DNA of 10,463 nt from contig DATEZO010000014.1 of NCBI GenBank assembly GCA_035255485.1, positions 1-10,463 of the forward strand, in the 5' to 3' direction. The stretch is from DATEZO01 sp035255485 (GTDB taxonomy: Bacteria; Pseudomonadota; Gammaproteobacteria; Burkholderiales; Burkholderiaceae_D). Below the pieces are notes generated by a model that had not been told where the DNA came from, ran no database searches, and saw nothing but the letters and a program-made list of their open reading frames with translations. The translations under genes and the position numbers were made by a program. Positions 1 through 6,019 of this stretch are shown here, piece by piece; position 1 is the stretch's first letter; each line of letters starts with the position of its first letter.

Positions 1-65
1 TGTCGCTCAGTCCGAAGCAGGAAGAAAGCCGCAGCCTGCTGGGCCGCCTGTTCCGGCGGGCATGA
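1..65 (+). CDS. C-terminal end of probable TadZ/CpaE pilus-localisation ATPase (partial)
   Basis: Reading from base 3, 20 codons run to a TGA at 63-65 and give a basic tail ending LLGRLFRRA. The gene starts before the window. The place (just before tadA) and the short arginine-rich end fit TadZ/CpaE, the MinD/ParA-like protein that normally precedes tadA and directs the pilus machine to its cellular position. The fragment carries no diagnostic motif, so identity rests on gene order. The next start lies about 25 bases downstream, consistent with one operon. The other two forward frames also stop soon after, but read as less protein-like. Confidence 0.5.
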   Translation, partial: SLSPKQEESRSLLGRLFRRA

Positions 66-80
66 GCCGGCGGATTAACC

Positions 81-84
81 GGAG
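81..84 (+). promoter_or_regulatory. Ribosome binding site deciding the tadA start
   Basis: GGAG lies 3 bases before the ATG at 88 and 9 bases before the ATG at 94. The second spacing is in the normal range and the first is too tight, so 94 (MSFREKL...) is preferred over 88 (MKMSFREKL...). The two differ by two residues only. Confidence 0.55.
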
Positions 85-93
85 CAAATGAAA

Positions 94-1440
94 ATGTCTT
101 TTCGAGAGAAATTGAATGCGGTTGCGACAGAGTCAGCCGGACTGCCACAGGGCGCGATCGCCAGTGACGGGTACAAGATATTGAAGAGCAGGATGCATCT
201 GAAGCTGCTGGACAAGTTCGATCTGGCCGCACTGGAGACCCTGGCTCCGGAAATGCTGCGGCAGGAAATTGCCACGATGATCGAACGCCTGCTGCAGGAT
301 GAGCAGGCGCCGATCAATGATATCGAGCGACGCTCGCTGATCCGGGATATCCAGCATGAAATGCTGGGGTTCGGTCCGATTGAACTGTTGATGGCCGACC
401 CGGCGGTATCCGATATCCTGGTGAATTCCTACGACCGGATCTATGTGGAACGCAAGGGAAAGCTGGAGCTGACCAACGTCACCTTTACCGACGAGAAGCA
501 CCTGCTGCGCATCATCGACAAGATCGTGTCGCTGGTCGGCCGGCGGATCGATGAGTCGAGCCCGATGGTGGACGCCAGGCTGCCCGACGGCTCCCGGGTC
601 AATGCGGTCATACCGCCGATCGCGCTGGACGGACCGATGATGTCGATTCGCCGCTTCGCGCATATTCCGCTCAAGATGGATAACCTGGTGAACGAGTTCA
701 AGAGCCTGACGCCGGATATGGCGCTCTTGCTGGAAGGGCTGAGCAAGGCCAAGGTCAACATGCTGATCTCCGGCGGCACCGGTTCGGGCAAGACAACCTT
801 GCTGAACATCCTGTCCGGCTACATTCCGGCTTCGGAGCGGGTCATCACGATCGAGGATGCAGCCGAGCTTCAGATGCAACAGCCGCATGTGGTGCGGATG
901 GAAACGCGGCCGACGAATATCGAGGGCAAGGGCGAGGTTACCCAGCGCGCGCTGGTGCGCAACGCGCTTCGGATGCGGCCGGACCGGATCGTGATCGGCG
1001 AAGTGCGCGGCGCGGAAGCGGTTGACATGCTGCAGGCGATGAACACCGGCCACGAAGGATCGCTCACGACGATCCATGCCAATACGCCGCGGGATGCGCT
1101 CACCCGGCTCGAAAACATGGTCAGCATGGCCAATCTCGACCTGCCGCACAAGACCACGCGGCAACAGATTGCTTCCGCGATTACGGTAGTGATCCAGACC
1201 CTCAGATTGATCGATGGCAAGCGCAAGATCACCAGCATCCAGGAAATCACCGGCATGGAGGGCGAGATCGTCACCATGCAGGAAATCTTCACTTTTACCC
1301 AAACCGGCATTGGCGCGGAAGGCAATGTCGAAGGCTATTTTCAGGCCACAGGGGTGCGGCCGAAGTTTGCCGCGCATCTGCGTTCGTTTGGCGTGGTGTT
1401 GCCAGACGCCCTATTCGATCCCGCCAAACGCTACCAGTAA
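94..1440 (+). CDS. tadA: TadA/CpaF pilus-assembly ATPase
   Basis: Secretion ATPase of the GspE/VirB11 superfamily, CpaF/TadA branch. It sits as a ring at the cytoplasmic face of the Flp (tad) pilus platform and powers pilin assembly. From the start at 94 it has 448 residues, usual for the family. An N-terminal domain (about 1-110) contains the conserved stretch LGFGPIELLMADP. The ATPase core shows Walker A GGTGSGKTT at 227-235 (Lys233), an Asp box ITIEDAAEL at 251-259, a Walker B region RIVIGEVRG at 298-306 (Glu303), and a His box GHEGSLTTIHAN starting at 319 (His320). All catalytic motifs are intact. tadB follows after 13 bases, so the two are almost certainly co-transcribed. A plasmid-type VirB11 is the other reading, but the tadB and tadC neighbours settle it. 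Confidence 0.95.
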   Translation: MSFREKLNAVATESAGLPQGAIASDGYKILKSRMHLKLLDKFDLAALETLAPEMLRQEIATMIERLLQDEQAPINDIERRSLIRDIQHEMLGFGPIELLMADPAVSDILVNSYDRIYVERKGKLELTNVTFTDEKHLLRIIDKIVSLVGRRIDESSPMVDARLPDGSRVNAVIPPIALDGPMMSIRRFAHIPLKMDNLVNEFKSLTPDMALLLEGLSKAKVNMLISGGTGSGKTTLLNILSGYIPASERVITIEDAAELQMQQPHVVRMETRPTNIEGKGEVTQRALVRNALRMRPDRIVIGEVRGAEAVDMLQAMNTGHEGSLTTIHANTPRDALTRLENMVSMANLDLPHKTTRQQIASAITVVIQTLRLIDGKRKITSIQEITGMEGEIVTMQEIFTFTQTGIGAEGNVEGYFQATGVRPKFAAHLRSFGVVLPDALFDPAKRYQ

Positions 1441-1453
1441 AGGGAAGAAGATC

Positions 1454-2449
1454 ATGCTGCAGTCCATCGCTAGTAATAATGCCTTCCTGATCGTATCGGT
1501 GCTGGTTTTCATCGCCGTTATCCTGCTTGTGGAAAGCCTTTTCATGCTCTGGCAATCCTACAAGGGGCCGGCAGCCAAAAAGATCGAGAAGAGGCTGCAA
1601 GCACTATCGGCGTCTCTTGACCGTACCGGGCAGGCACATTTGCTGAAGCAGCGCATGCTGAGCGAAGTGCCGGCGCTCGAACGGTTATTGCTGAACATTC
1701 CCAGGGCGCACCGGCTCGACCGGTTCATTCTCCAGGCAGGTTTGGACTGGACGGTATCCAGGCTCCTGCTTTCGAGCGCAGTGTTGGGCGCCATCGGGTG
1801 CATGATGATGATTGTATTCGCGCACCAGTCGATCCTGCCGGGATCGATCGTTGGCGCGGTCCTGGCTGCCATGCCTTGGTTATATGTGCAGAACAAGCGG
1901 ACCCGCCGTCTGGGCAGGATAGAGCAGCAGTTGCCGGAGGCGCTCGATTTATTGACCAGGGCATTGCGTTCCGGCCAGGCTTTTTCGTCCGGCCTGCAAA
2001 TGATTGGCGAGGAAATGGCGGAGCCGATCGCGGGCGAGTTCCGTACTGTGCATGATGAAATCAATTTTGGGGTATCGCTGCAGCAGGCGCTGACCAACCT
2101 GAGCGAGCGCGTGCCGATTACCGATCTGCGTTACTTTGTGGTCGCGGTGCTGATTCAGCGCGACTCGGGCGGCAACCTGACCGAGGTGCTCGGTAACCTG
2201 AGCCGGCTGATTCGCGAGCGCTTCAAGCTGATTTCAAGGGTAAAGGTGCTGTCATCGGAGGGACGTTTATCTGCCTGGATTCTGGGGCTCATGCCATTCG
2301 CATTGGCGGCGATCATGACGCTGTTGAACCCGGATTTCATGACGCCGTTGTGGACCGATCCGATCGGCATTGCGATCATCAAATACCTGTTGGTCATGAT
2401 GGTTTTCGGTGTTTTGGTATTGCGAAAAATAATCCGGCTGCGGGTGTAG
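1454..2449 (+). CDS. tadB: TadB, inner-membrane platform protein of the Flp pilus
   Basis: Type II secretion F (GspF/T2SSF) domain protein that, with TadC, forms the membrane platform on which the TadA ATPase works. The open frame extends back to 1214 inside tadA, but the real start is the ATG at 1454, preceded by AGGGAAGAAG and 13 bases after the tadA stop. It has 331 residues. Hydrophobic segments lie near 10-32, 103-123, 127-145, 272-291 and 306-326. The cytoplasmic T2SSF part (about 157-285) begins with LPEALDLLTRALRSGQAF and includes RDSGGNLTEVLGNLS at 236-250, a pattern typical of TadB. The gene is complete. Unlike the tight tadA-tadB junction, 229 bases separate it from tadC, filled by palindromic repeats. 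Confidence 0.93.
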   Translation: MLQSIASNNAFLIVSVLVFIAVILLVESLFMLWQSYKGPAAKKIEKRLQALSASLDRTGQAHLLKQRMLSEVPALERLLLNIPRAHRLDRFILQAGLDWTVSRLLLSSAVLGAIGCMMMIVFAHQSILPGSIVGAVLAAMPWLYVQNKRTRRLGRIEQQLPEALDLLTRALRSGQAFSSGLQMIGEEMAEPIAGEFRTVHDEINFGVSLQQALTNLSERVPITDLRYFVVAVLIQRDSGGNLTEVLGNLSRLIRERFKLISRVKVLSSEGRLSAWILGLMPFALAAIMTLLNPDFMTPLWTDPIGIAIIKYLLVMMVFGVLVLRKIIRLRV

Positions 2450-2459
2450 GGCTATTGAT

Positions 2460-2605
2460 CCGGCACAGGTGTGTCGTTCCCGCGTGCTTGTGGCGGGAAT
2501 CCAGTGCCTCTTACGGTGGTGGCAACGCCACGGAGTTCTCGCTACCCACATGCGGGAACGACAGCAGGCTAATTGCACCCATACTCGACACAACACCTGT
2601 GCCGG
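2460..2605. repeat. Nested palindromic element, copy 1 (between tadB and tadC)
   Basis: Outer perfect 13-bp inverted repeat: CCGGCACAGGTGT at 2460-2472 against its complement at 2593-2605. Inside is a 92-bp repeat (2472-2563) bounded by a perfect 12-bp inverted repeat, TGTCGTTCCCGC at 2472-2483 against 2552-2563. The 92 bp are two 33-nt units in opposite orientation (2472-2504 and 2531-2563) around a 26-nt spacer. The first unit carries its own GGCGGGAATCCAG arm; the matching arm of the second unit (from 2531) is degraded. Copy 2 lies at 3837-3928. The arrangement resembles paired REP/BIME elements, and the CATTCCC...GGGAATCC core recalls the dRS3-like repeats of Neisseria; that likeness is from memory. 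It starts 11 bases after the tadB stop and would be transcribed within the tad mRNA. Confidence 0.8.
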
Positions 2606-2615
2606 CTCAACAACG

Positions 2616-2644
2616 CCTGGGTCCCCGCTTTCGCGAGGAGGACA
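2616..2644. repeat. Single degenerate palindromic half-unit upstream of tadC
   Basis: CCTGGGTCCCCGC followed by TTTCGCGAGGAGGACA resembles the reverse-oriented 33-nt unit of the neighbouring element (CTGGATTCCCGC...GCGGGAATGACA), but is shorter and imperfect. GTCC at 2621-2624 can pair with GGAC at 2640-2643. It ends 22 bases before the tadC ribosome binding site. Taken as a stray or decayed unit of the same family. Confidence 0.45.
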
Positions 2645-2678
2645 AAGGCAGGCAGTATCGCCATAGAGGAGAACGACA

Positions 2679-3590
2679 ATGCTACTGTTTCCCGTGCTCA
2701 TTTTTCTTGCTGTAACGCTGGGACTGGCCGGATTATTTTTCTGGCTGGCGCCTACCAGGACAGAACAGCGACTGCAGGCACTCTCCAGTCCAGTCGAGAA
2801 ATCGCCGTGGACAGGAACCATCGTGAATGTCGTTGGCCCCTTCGCCAAACTGTCTACACCCGCCGGCGATTGGGAAACATCACCGCTCAGGGTCAGGTTT
2901 ATTAATGCGGGAATCCGGCACAAGGATGCCTATCTGCTTTATTACGGCGCCAAGACCCTGCTGCCTCTTGGCTTTGCGGCAGTGGCATTCCTGGCCCTCA
3001 GAACCATGAGCCAGGTCGATGGCTTGACGCTGATGCTGTATGTCATGCTGCCAGCGTTGGTCGGCTGCTACCTGCCTAATTTCCTGCTCTACTGGAAGAT
3101 CAGGAACCGGCGGCGGGAAATTTTCGAGAACTTTCCCGATGCGGCCGACCTGATGCTGGTGTGCATCGAGGCAGGGTTGGGGCTGGATGCGGCTCTCAAC
3201 AAGGTGGCCGATGAAATCAGGATGGGAAGTGTCGCCCTGGCGCAAGAACTGCACTTGACCAATCTGGAAATGCGGGCAGGTGGCGCCCGGGAGAAATCCT
3301 TGCACAATCTCGCCCTCCGTACCGGAGTGGAAGAAATCGGGACATTCGCCACCATGCTCACCCAGGCGGACAAGTTTGGAACCAGCATTGGCGAATCGCT
3401 GCGGGTATTCTCTGATGATTTGCGGCACAAGAGACAGATACGCGCCGAGGAAATAGCCGCCAAAATTCCCACAAAAATGCTGTTTCCATTGGTCTTTTTC
3501 ATTTTCCCGGCCATCATCATGGTGATCATAGGGCCGGCAGCGATCCGGATTGTTCGAACCCTGATGCCAATGCTGGGCGGGCACGGGTAG
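2679..3590 (+). CDS. tadC: TadC, inner-membrane platform protein of the Flp pilus
   Basis: Second T2SSF-domain platform protein of the tad pilus machine, partner of TadB. It has 303 residues from the ATG at 2679, with GAGGAGAA at 2666-2673 as ribosome binding site. Hydrophobic segments lie near 3-24, 90-108, 116-138 and 268-287. The cytoplasmic domain includes FPDAADLMLVCIEAGLGLDAA (from about 152), LEMRAGGAR (196-204) and the conserved TKMLFPLVFFIFPAI near 265-279, all typical of TadC. The gene is intact. In most tad loci tadC is followed closely by tadD, a TPR lipoprotein; here no gene follows on this strand for over 2 kb. Because of the repeat-filled gap before it, its expression relative to tadB may be altered by RNA structure. 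Confidence 0.92.
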   Translation: MLLFPVLIFLAVTLGLAGLFFWLAPTRTEQRLQALSSPVEKSPWTGTIVNVVGPFAKLSTPAGDWETSPLRVRFINAGIRHKDAYLLYYGAKTLLPLGFAAVAFLALRTMSQVDGLTLMLYVMLPALVGCYLPNFLLYWKIRNRRREIFENFPDAADLMLVCIEAGLGLDAALNKVADEIRMGSVALAQELHLTNLEMRAGGAREKSLHNLALRTGVEEIGTFATMLTQADKFGTSIGESLRVFSDDLRHKRQIRAEEIAAKIPTKMLFPLVFFIFPAIIMVIIGPAAIRIVRTLMPMLGGHG

Positions 3591-3776
3591 GGCGTCCGAT
3601 AAACGCAAGGGCCGGCGTACATGGTTACGCAGCATTTTCCTGTTGCGGCAATGTGCGGCATCAGCGTCAACTTGAACCAGCTCCGCTCCATCGTTCTCGC
3701 GCAAAACGGGAGTCCAGTGTCCTATGGACGAGCGACAATGGCTGCCGCTTTCACTGGGACGGCGAGCCTATTTGAC
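3591..3776. other. Gene-poor gap after tadC, first part
   Basis: These 186 bases before the second palindromic element hold no gene I can support. A 58-codon frame from ATG 3621 to TGA 3797 runs across them, but it has no clear ribosome binding site, resembles nothing I recognise and ends inside the repeat element. Reading all three forward frames gave no TadD-like TPR sequence. The whole gap to the kinase gene (3591-4138) consists of this stretch, the nested palindrome at 3777-3971 and an AT-rich part with a long hairpin at 4019-4088. Confidence 0.5.
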
Positions 3777-3971
3777 GTAACTCCCCAGGTGCCTTGACTA
3801 TGGGGCGATTGCCTGCCTGGGACGTGACCACAGGCGTGTCATTCCCACGTGCCTGTGGCGGGAATCCAGCGTCTTTTACGGTGATGAAAACGTCGCTGGA
3901 TTCCCGCTAACAACCTGCGGGAATGACAGAGAATTTGTGCATCCTGCACGATGCAGCACCTGGGGAGTTAC
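3777..3971. repeat. Nested palindromic element, copy 2 (after tadC)
   Basis: Outer perfect 16-bp inverted repeat: GTAACTCCCCAGGTGC at 3777-3792 against its complement at 3956-3971. The 92-bp repeat lies at 3837-3928, bounded by a perfect 10-bp inverted repeat (3837-3846 with 3919-3928). Within it is a perfect 14-bp stem, GCGGGAATCCAGCG at 3858-3871 with 3894-3907. A further 8-bp pair, CCACAGGC at 3828-3835 with 3851-3858, competes with that stem. By my alignment it matches copy 1 (2472-2563) at 73 of 92 positions with no gaps; the first 33-nt unit matches at 30 of 33. Copy 2 is the better preserved palindrome. No terminal target duplication or transposase is visible. Confidence 0.8.
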
Positions 3972-4002
3972 TATTTGGTATTGTATTAGTGGGAGTATAT
4001 GC

Positions 4003-4088
4003 AAAAAAACATTTAAATGCGCAATTAATCAGCGGCCGTTAGAAAATACTGGGTAATAGTATATTTTAACGGCCGCTGATTGCTGCGC
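4003..4088 (-). terminator. Long hairpin, possible terminator of the kinase gene
   Basis: Perfect 15-bp inverted repeat AATCAGCGGCCGTTA (4027-4041) against 4067-4081, with a 25-nt AT-rich loop. After a small internal bulge the stem can continue with GCGCA/TGCGC (4019-4023 and 4084-4088). Read on the - strand, the stem lies about 50 bases after the kinase stop and is followed, 9 bases beyond its extended base, by seven T residues (A-run at 4003-4009 on the + strand). The T-run sits further away than in a classic intrinsic terminator, so a mobile-element relic is an alternative. Confidence 0.4.
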
Positions 4089-4138
4089 TCAATCAATCGC
4101 CGGCATGGCGCCGCGGAAGACGCAGGCCGGATACGAGG

Positions 4139-5404
4139 CTATCGCCTATCGCCAGGACTATCCTTGCCCGCCATGCCTGGCAGCGGGATGGCGACAGTCA
4201 GTTTCGTCCCCTGGGCTTGGCCGCTCTCGACGATCAGTTCTCCGCTCAGCGCGCGCACGCGTTCCTCGATGCCCATCAGTCCAAAGGCGTTCGCTTTCCG
4301 GCGGCACTCCGGGAAAATGCCAATACCGTTGTCCGCGATCTTCATGAAGAGTTTATTGTCCTCGATACACAGCGCGATGCGGACCCGGGTTGCCTTCGCA
4401 TGCCGGATGACGTTATTCAGGGATTCCTGCAAGATGCGAAATAATGCAATGGCGAGGTTGTCGTCGTGGGTAATGTTGATCTCGCCCATGGCCAGATCGA
4501 TCTCAATTTTGTTGCGCCGCTGAAAATCCTGCACCTGCCATTCGAGCGCGGCAATCAATCCCAGGTCCAGCACTGCCGGATGCAGGTTGTTGATGGCCAG
4601 CCGTACGGCTTTTATCGTGGCGTCAAGATGCGCCAGCGCAGCCTCGGTTTTTTTGTTGAGCCTGGGATGGCTGTGCCGGGTGCGATCATTCAGCATCGCG
4701 ATATCGATCCGCAGCGCCAACAGGTTCTGGCCCAGGTCATCATGGATTTCACGCGCGATGCGCTTGCGCTCGTTTTCCTTGACGTCTTCCTGATGGGCGG
4801 CCAGCTCGCGCAGTGCTTCTTGCGATTGTTGCAGCGCTACTTCAGTCAATTTGCGTTTGTTGATATCCAGTATGGCCACACGGCAGGTTTGGCCCGATAT
4901 TTCGGCAGTAGCCTCGATATGGACAAAAAACGCTTGCTTCTGTTCGTCAAGAACCGGCAGCTCGCAGGTTTCCTTTGCCTTGCTTGCAAATACCCGGTAC
5001 AGGAAGGCGTCGAATGCAGCTTCCGAGGCATCGAGTACAAAGCGCTTGAAATGTTTGCCGATCAGTTCGGCGCGCAACATGCCGAGGAGATCGGCACTTG
5101 TCAGGTTGGCTTCGAGAATAACGCCCTTGCGATCCAGCGTGAAATATCCGATCGGTGCGAAGTCGTAAAGATCAGTGTAGCGCGCCAGGCTGGATTCGAG
5201 ATCGGTGCGCATTTGCTGAAGTTCGGCATTCTGCATTTCCAGTTCGATCTGGTGGACCTGCAACGCGTGAAGCTGCTTGTGGATGTCCGTCGCGACCAAA
5301 CCCGAGGCCGCGGCGATCGGCGCCCCTTGCAGCTTGTCGATGGCGCGCTGGCGTAGCCGTGCATTACCGGAGCGCTTGTCCTTCTCCCTTTTAGCCAGTT
5401 TCAT
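4139..5404 (-). CDS. PAS-domain sensor histidine kinase (NarL/HisKA_3 type), cytoplasmic
   Basis: Autophosphorylating sensor kinase expected to pass phosphate to a LuxR/NarL-type response regulator. The start is the ATG at 5404-5402, with AAAGGAAC just upstream, giving 421 residues; a longer open frame back to 5572 lies in decayed sequence and is rejected. Order: a helical N-terminus with VHQIELEMQNAELQQMR at 50-66, common before PAS domains in such kinases; a PAS domain at about 76-185; a dimerisation domain with ENERKRIAREIHDDLGQ at 210-226 (phospho-acceptor His221); then an HATPase with N box LQESLNNVIRHAKA at 325-338, DNGIG at 358-362 and FGLMGIEERV at 374-383. No membrane segments, so the signal is probably internal. 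The start overlaps the stop of the upstream remnant frame (ATGA), suggesting translational coupling. No response regulator gene is in the window, so its partner lies elsewhere or was lost. Confidence 0.9.
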   Translation of the reverse strand: MKLAKREKDKRSGNARLRQRAIDKLQGAPIAAASGLVATDIHKQLHALQVHQIELEMQNAELQQMRTDLESSLARYTDLYDFAPIGYFTLDRKGVILEANLTSADLLGMLRAELIGKHFKRFVLDASEAAFDAFLYRVFASKAKETCELPVLDEQKQAFFVHIEATAEISGQTCRVAILDINKRKLTEVALQQSQEALRELAAHQEDVKENERKRIAREIHDDLGQNLLALRIDIAMLNDRTRHSHPRLNKKTEAALAHLDATIKAVRLAINNLHPAVLDLGLIAALEWQVQDFQRRNKIEIDLAMGEINITHDDNLAIALFRILQESLNNVIRHAKATRVRIALCIEDNKLFMKIADNGIGIFPECRRKANAFGLMGIEERVRALSGELIVESGQAQGTKLTVAIPLPGMAGKDSPGDRR

Positions 5405-5822
5405 GAAGTTCCTTTTTCCAACATGGCCTGCAGCGCCGCTGGTTGCTCGATCGCTTGCACCATGAAATAGATGGTCTGGCTGGCATTGTCGCTGCGCACG
5501 TTGATGTCGTGAATCGTGACTTTGTCCTTGTCCCGCGCGGCCTGGTCGGCATATGCAGGCATAGCATGCCATGCAGAAGGGGCATATCCTTGTCCGTCGG
5601 AATGACGTAGATGTAATTGGCCTTGGCCGGCATGCGGCTCTTTACTTCCATCACCCGCATGTGGGTGGCGCGCTGCAACAGGTCGGGCAGCATGCCCTTG
5701 CGCTCAGGATCGAGATGCTGGACGATCAAGAAGGCCATGCCGCTATCGTGGTTAACATATTGCAAACGCTTCTTGCCGTATTTTAGCGCAGCCGGGATAG
5801 CGTGTTCGTCAGATCGGGCCAT
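5401..5822 (-). pseudogene. Decayed CheB/CheR-type hybrid gene remnant
   Basis: Two pieces in different frames. The 5' piece (ATG 5822) has residues 28-88 like the CheB methylesterase domain: SGMAFLIVQHLDPERKGMLP, then NYIYVIPTDKDM and LLHGML. The QH histidine (His36) is kept, but the GASxGG motif with the catalytic serine is not found upstream, and the later part with the catalytic aspartate is missing. Its frame then runs into nonsense. A second frame (ATG 5562-5560 to TGA 5403-5401, 53 residues) reads VTIHDINVRSDNASQ... and VQAIEQPAALQAML. This resembles the segment following the CheR domain in CheB-CheR-PAS hybrids. The simplest history is a large internal deletion plus loss of both ends. 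Intact hybrids of this kind often precede PAS kinases like the one here (family knowledge). The 53-residue frame may still be translated and couple to the kinase. Confidence 0.7.
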
Positions 5823-6006
5823 ACAGAAAAAAGCGCCTCACGGATCGGGTGGTCATGATGCCTGCCGGCGGAGATGCGCCCTTCCAGGGCTGCGCTTCTC
5901 CAGGCTATTACGCATGAATGTGCCTGGTGCGAATTTCCTTATTAACAACTTCAAGTGTTAAAATTTTGCAAATACGGGCAAAACCTGGCCCTTTTGTAAA
6001 GTTATC

Positions 6007-6013
6007 AAGGAGG
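6007..6013 (+). promoter_or_regulatory. Strong ribosome binding site of the DUF4214 lipoprotein
   Basis: AAGGAGG, six bases before the ATG at 6020. It fixes the start there although the frame is open back to 5918; the resulting N-terminus is a proper lipoprotein signal. Confidence 0.85.
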
Positions 6014-6019
6014 AATCGT

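Noticed and set aside
133..1377. 414-codon - strand frame opposite tadA
   Set aside because: Antisense shadow of a well-supported gene; composition is the complement of codon-biased tadA.
3621..3797. 58-codon open frame after tadC
   Set aside because: No ribosome binding site, no recognisable family, ends inside the repeat element; probably chance.
2472..3928. CRISPR array
   Set aside because: Only two distant copies of a palindromic unit with gene sequence between; no regular spacers and no cas genes.
4466..5356. 296-codon + strand frame opposite the histidine kinase
   Set aside because: Antisense shadow; the - strand protein carries all kinase motifs.
5405..5572. N-terminal extension of the kinase to a start at 5572
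   Set aside because: Reads nonsense in a frame that is not that of the CheB/CheR remnant; the ATG at 5404 has a good ribosome binding site and a sensible N-terminus.
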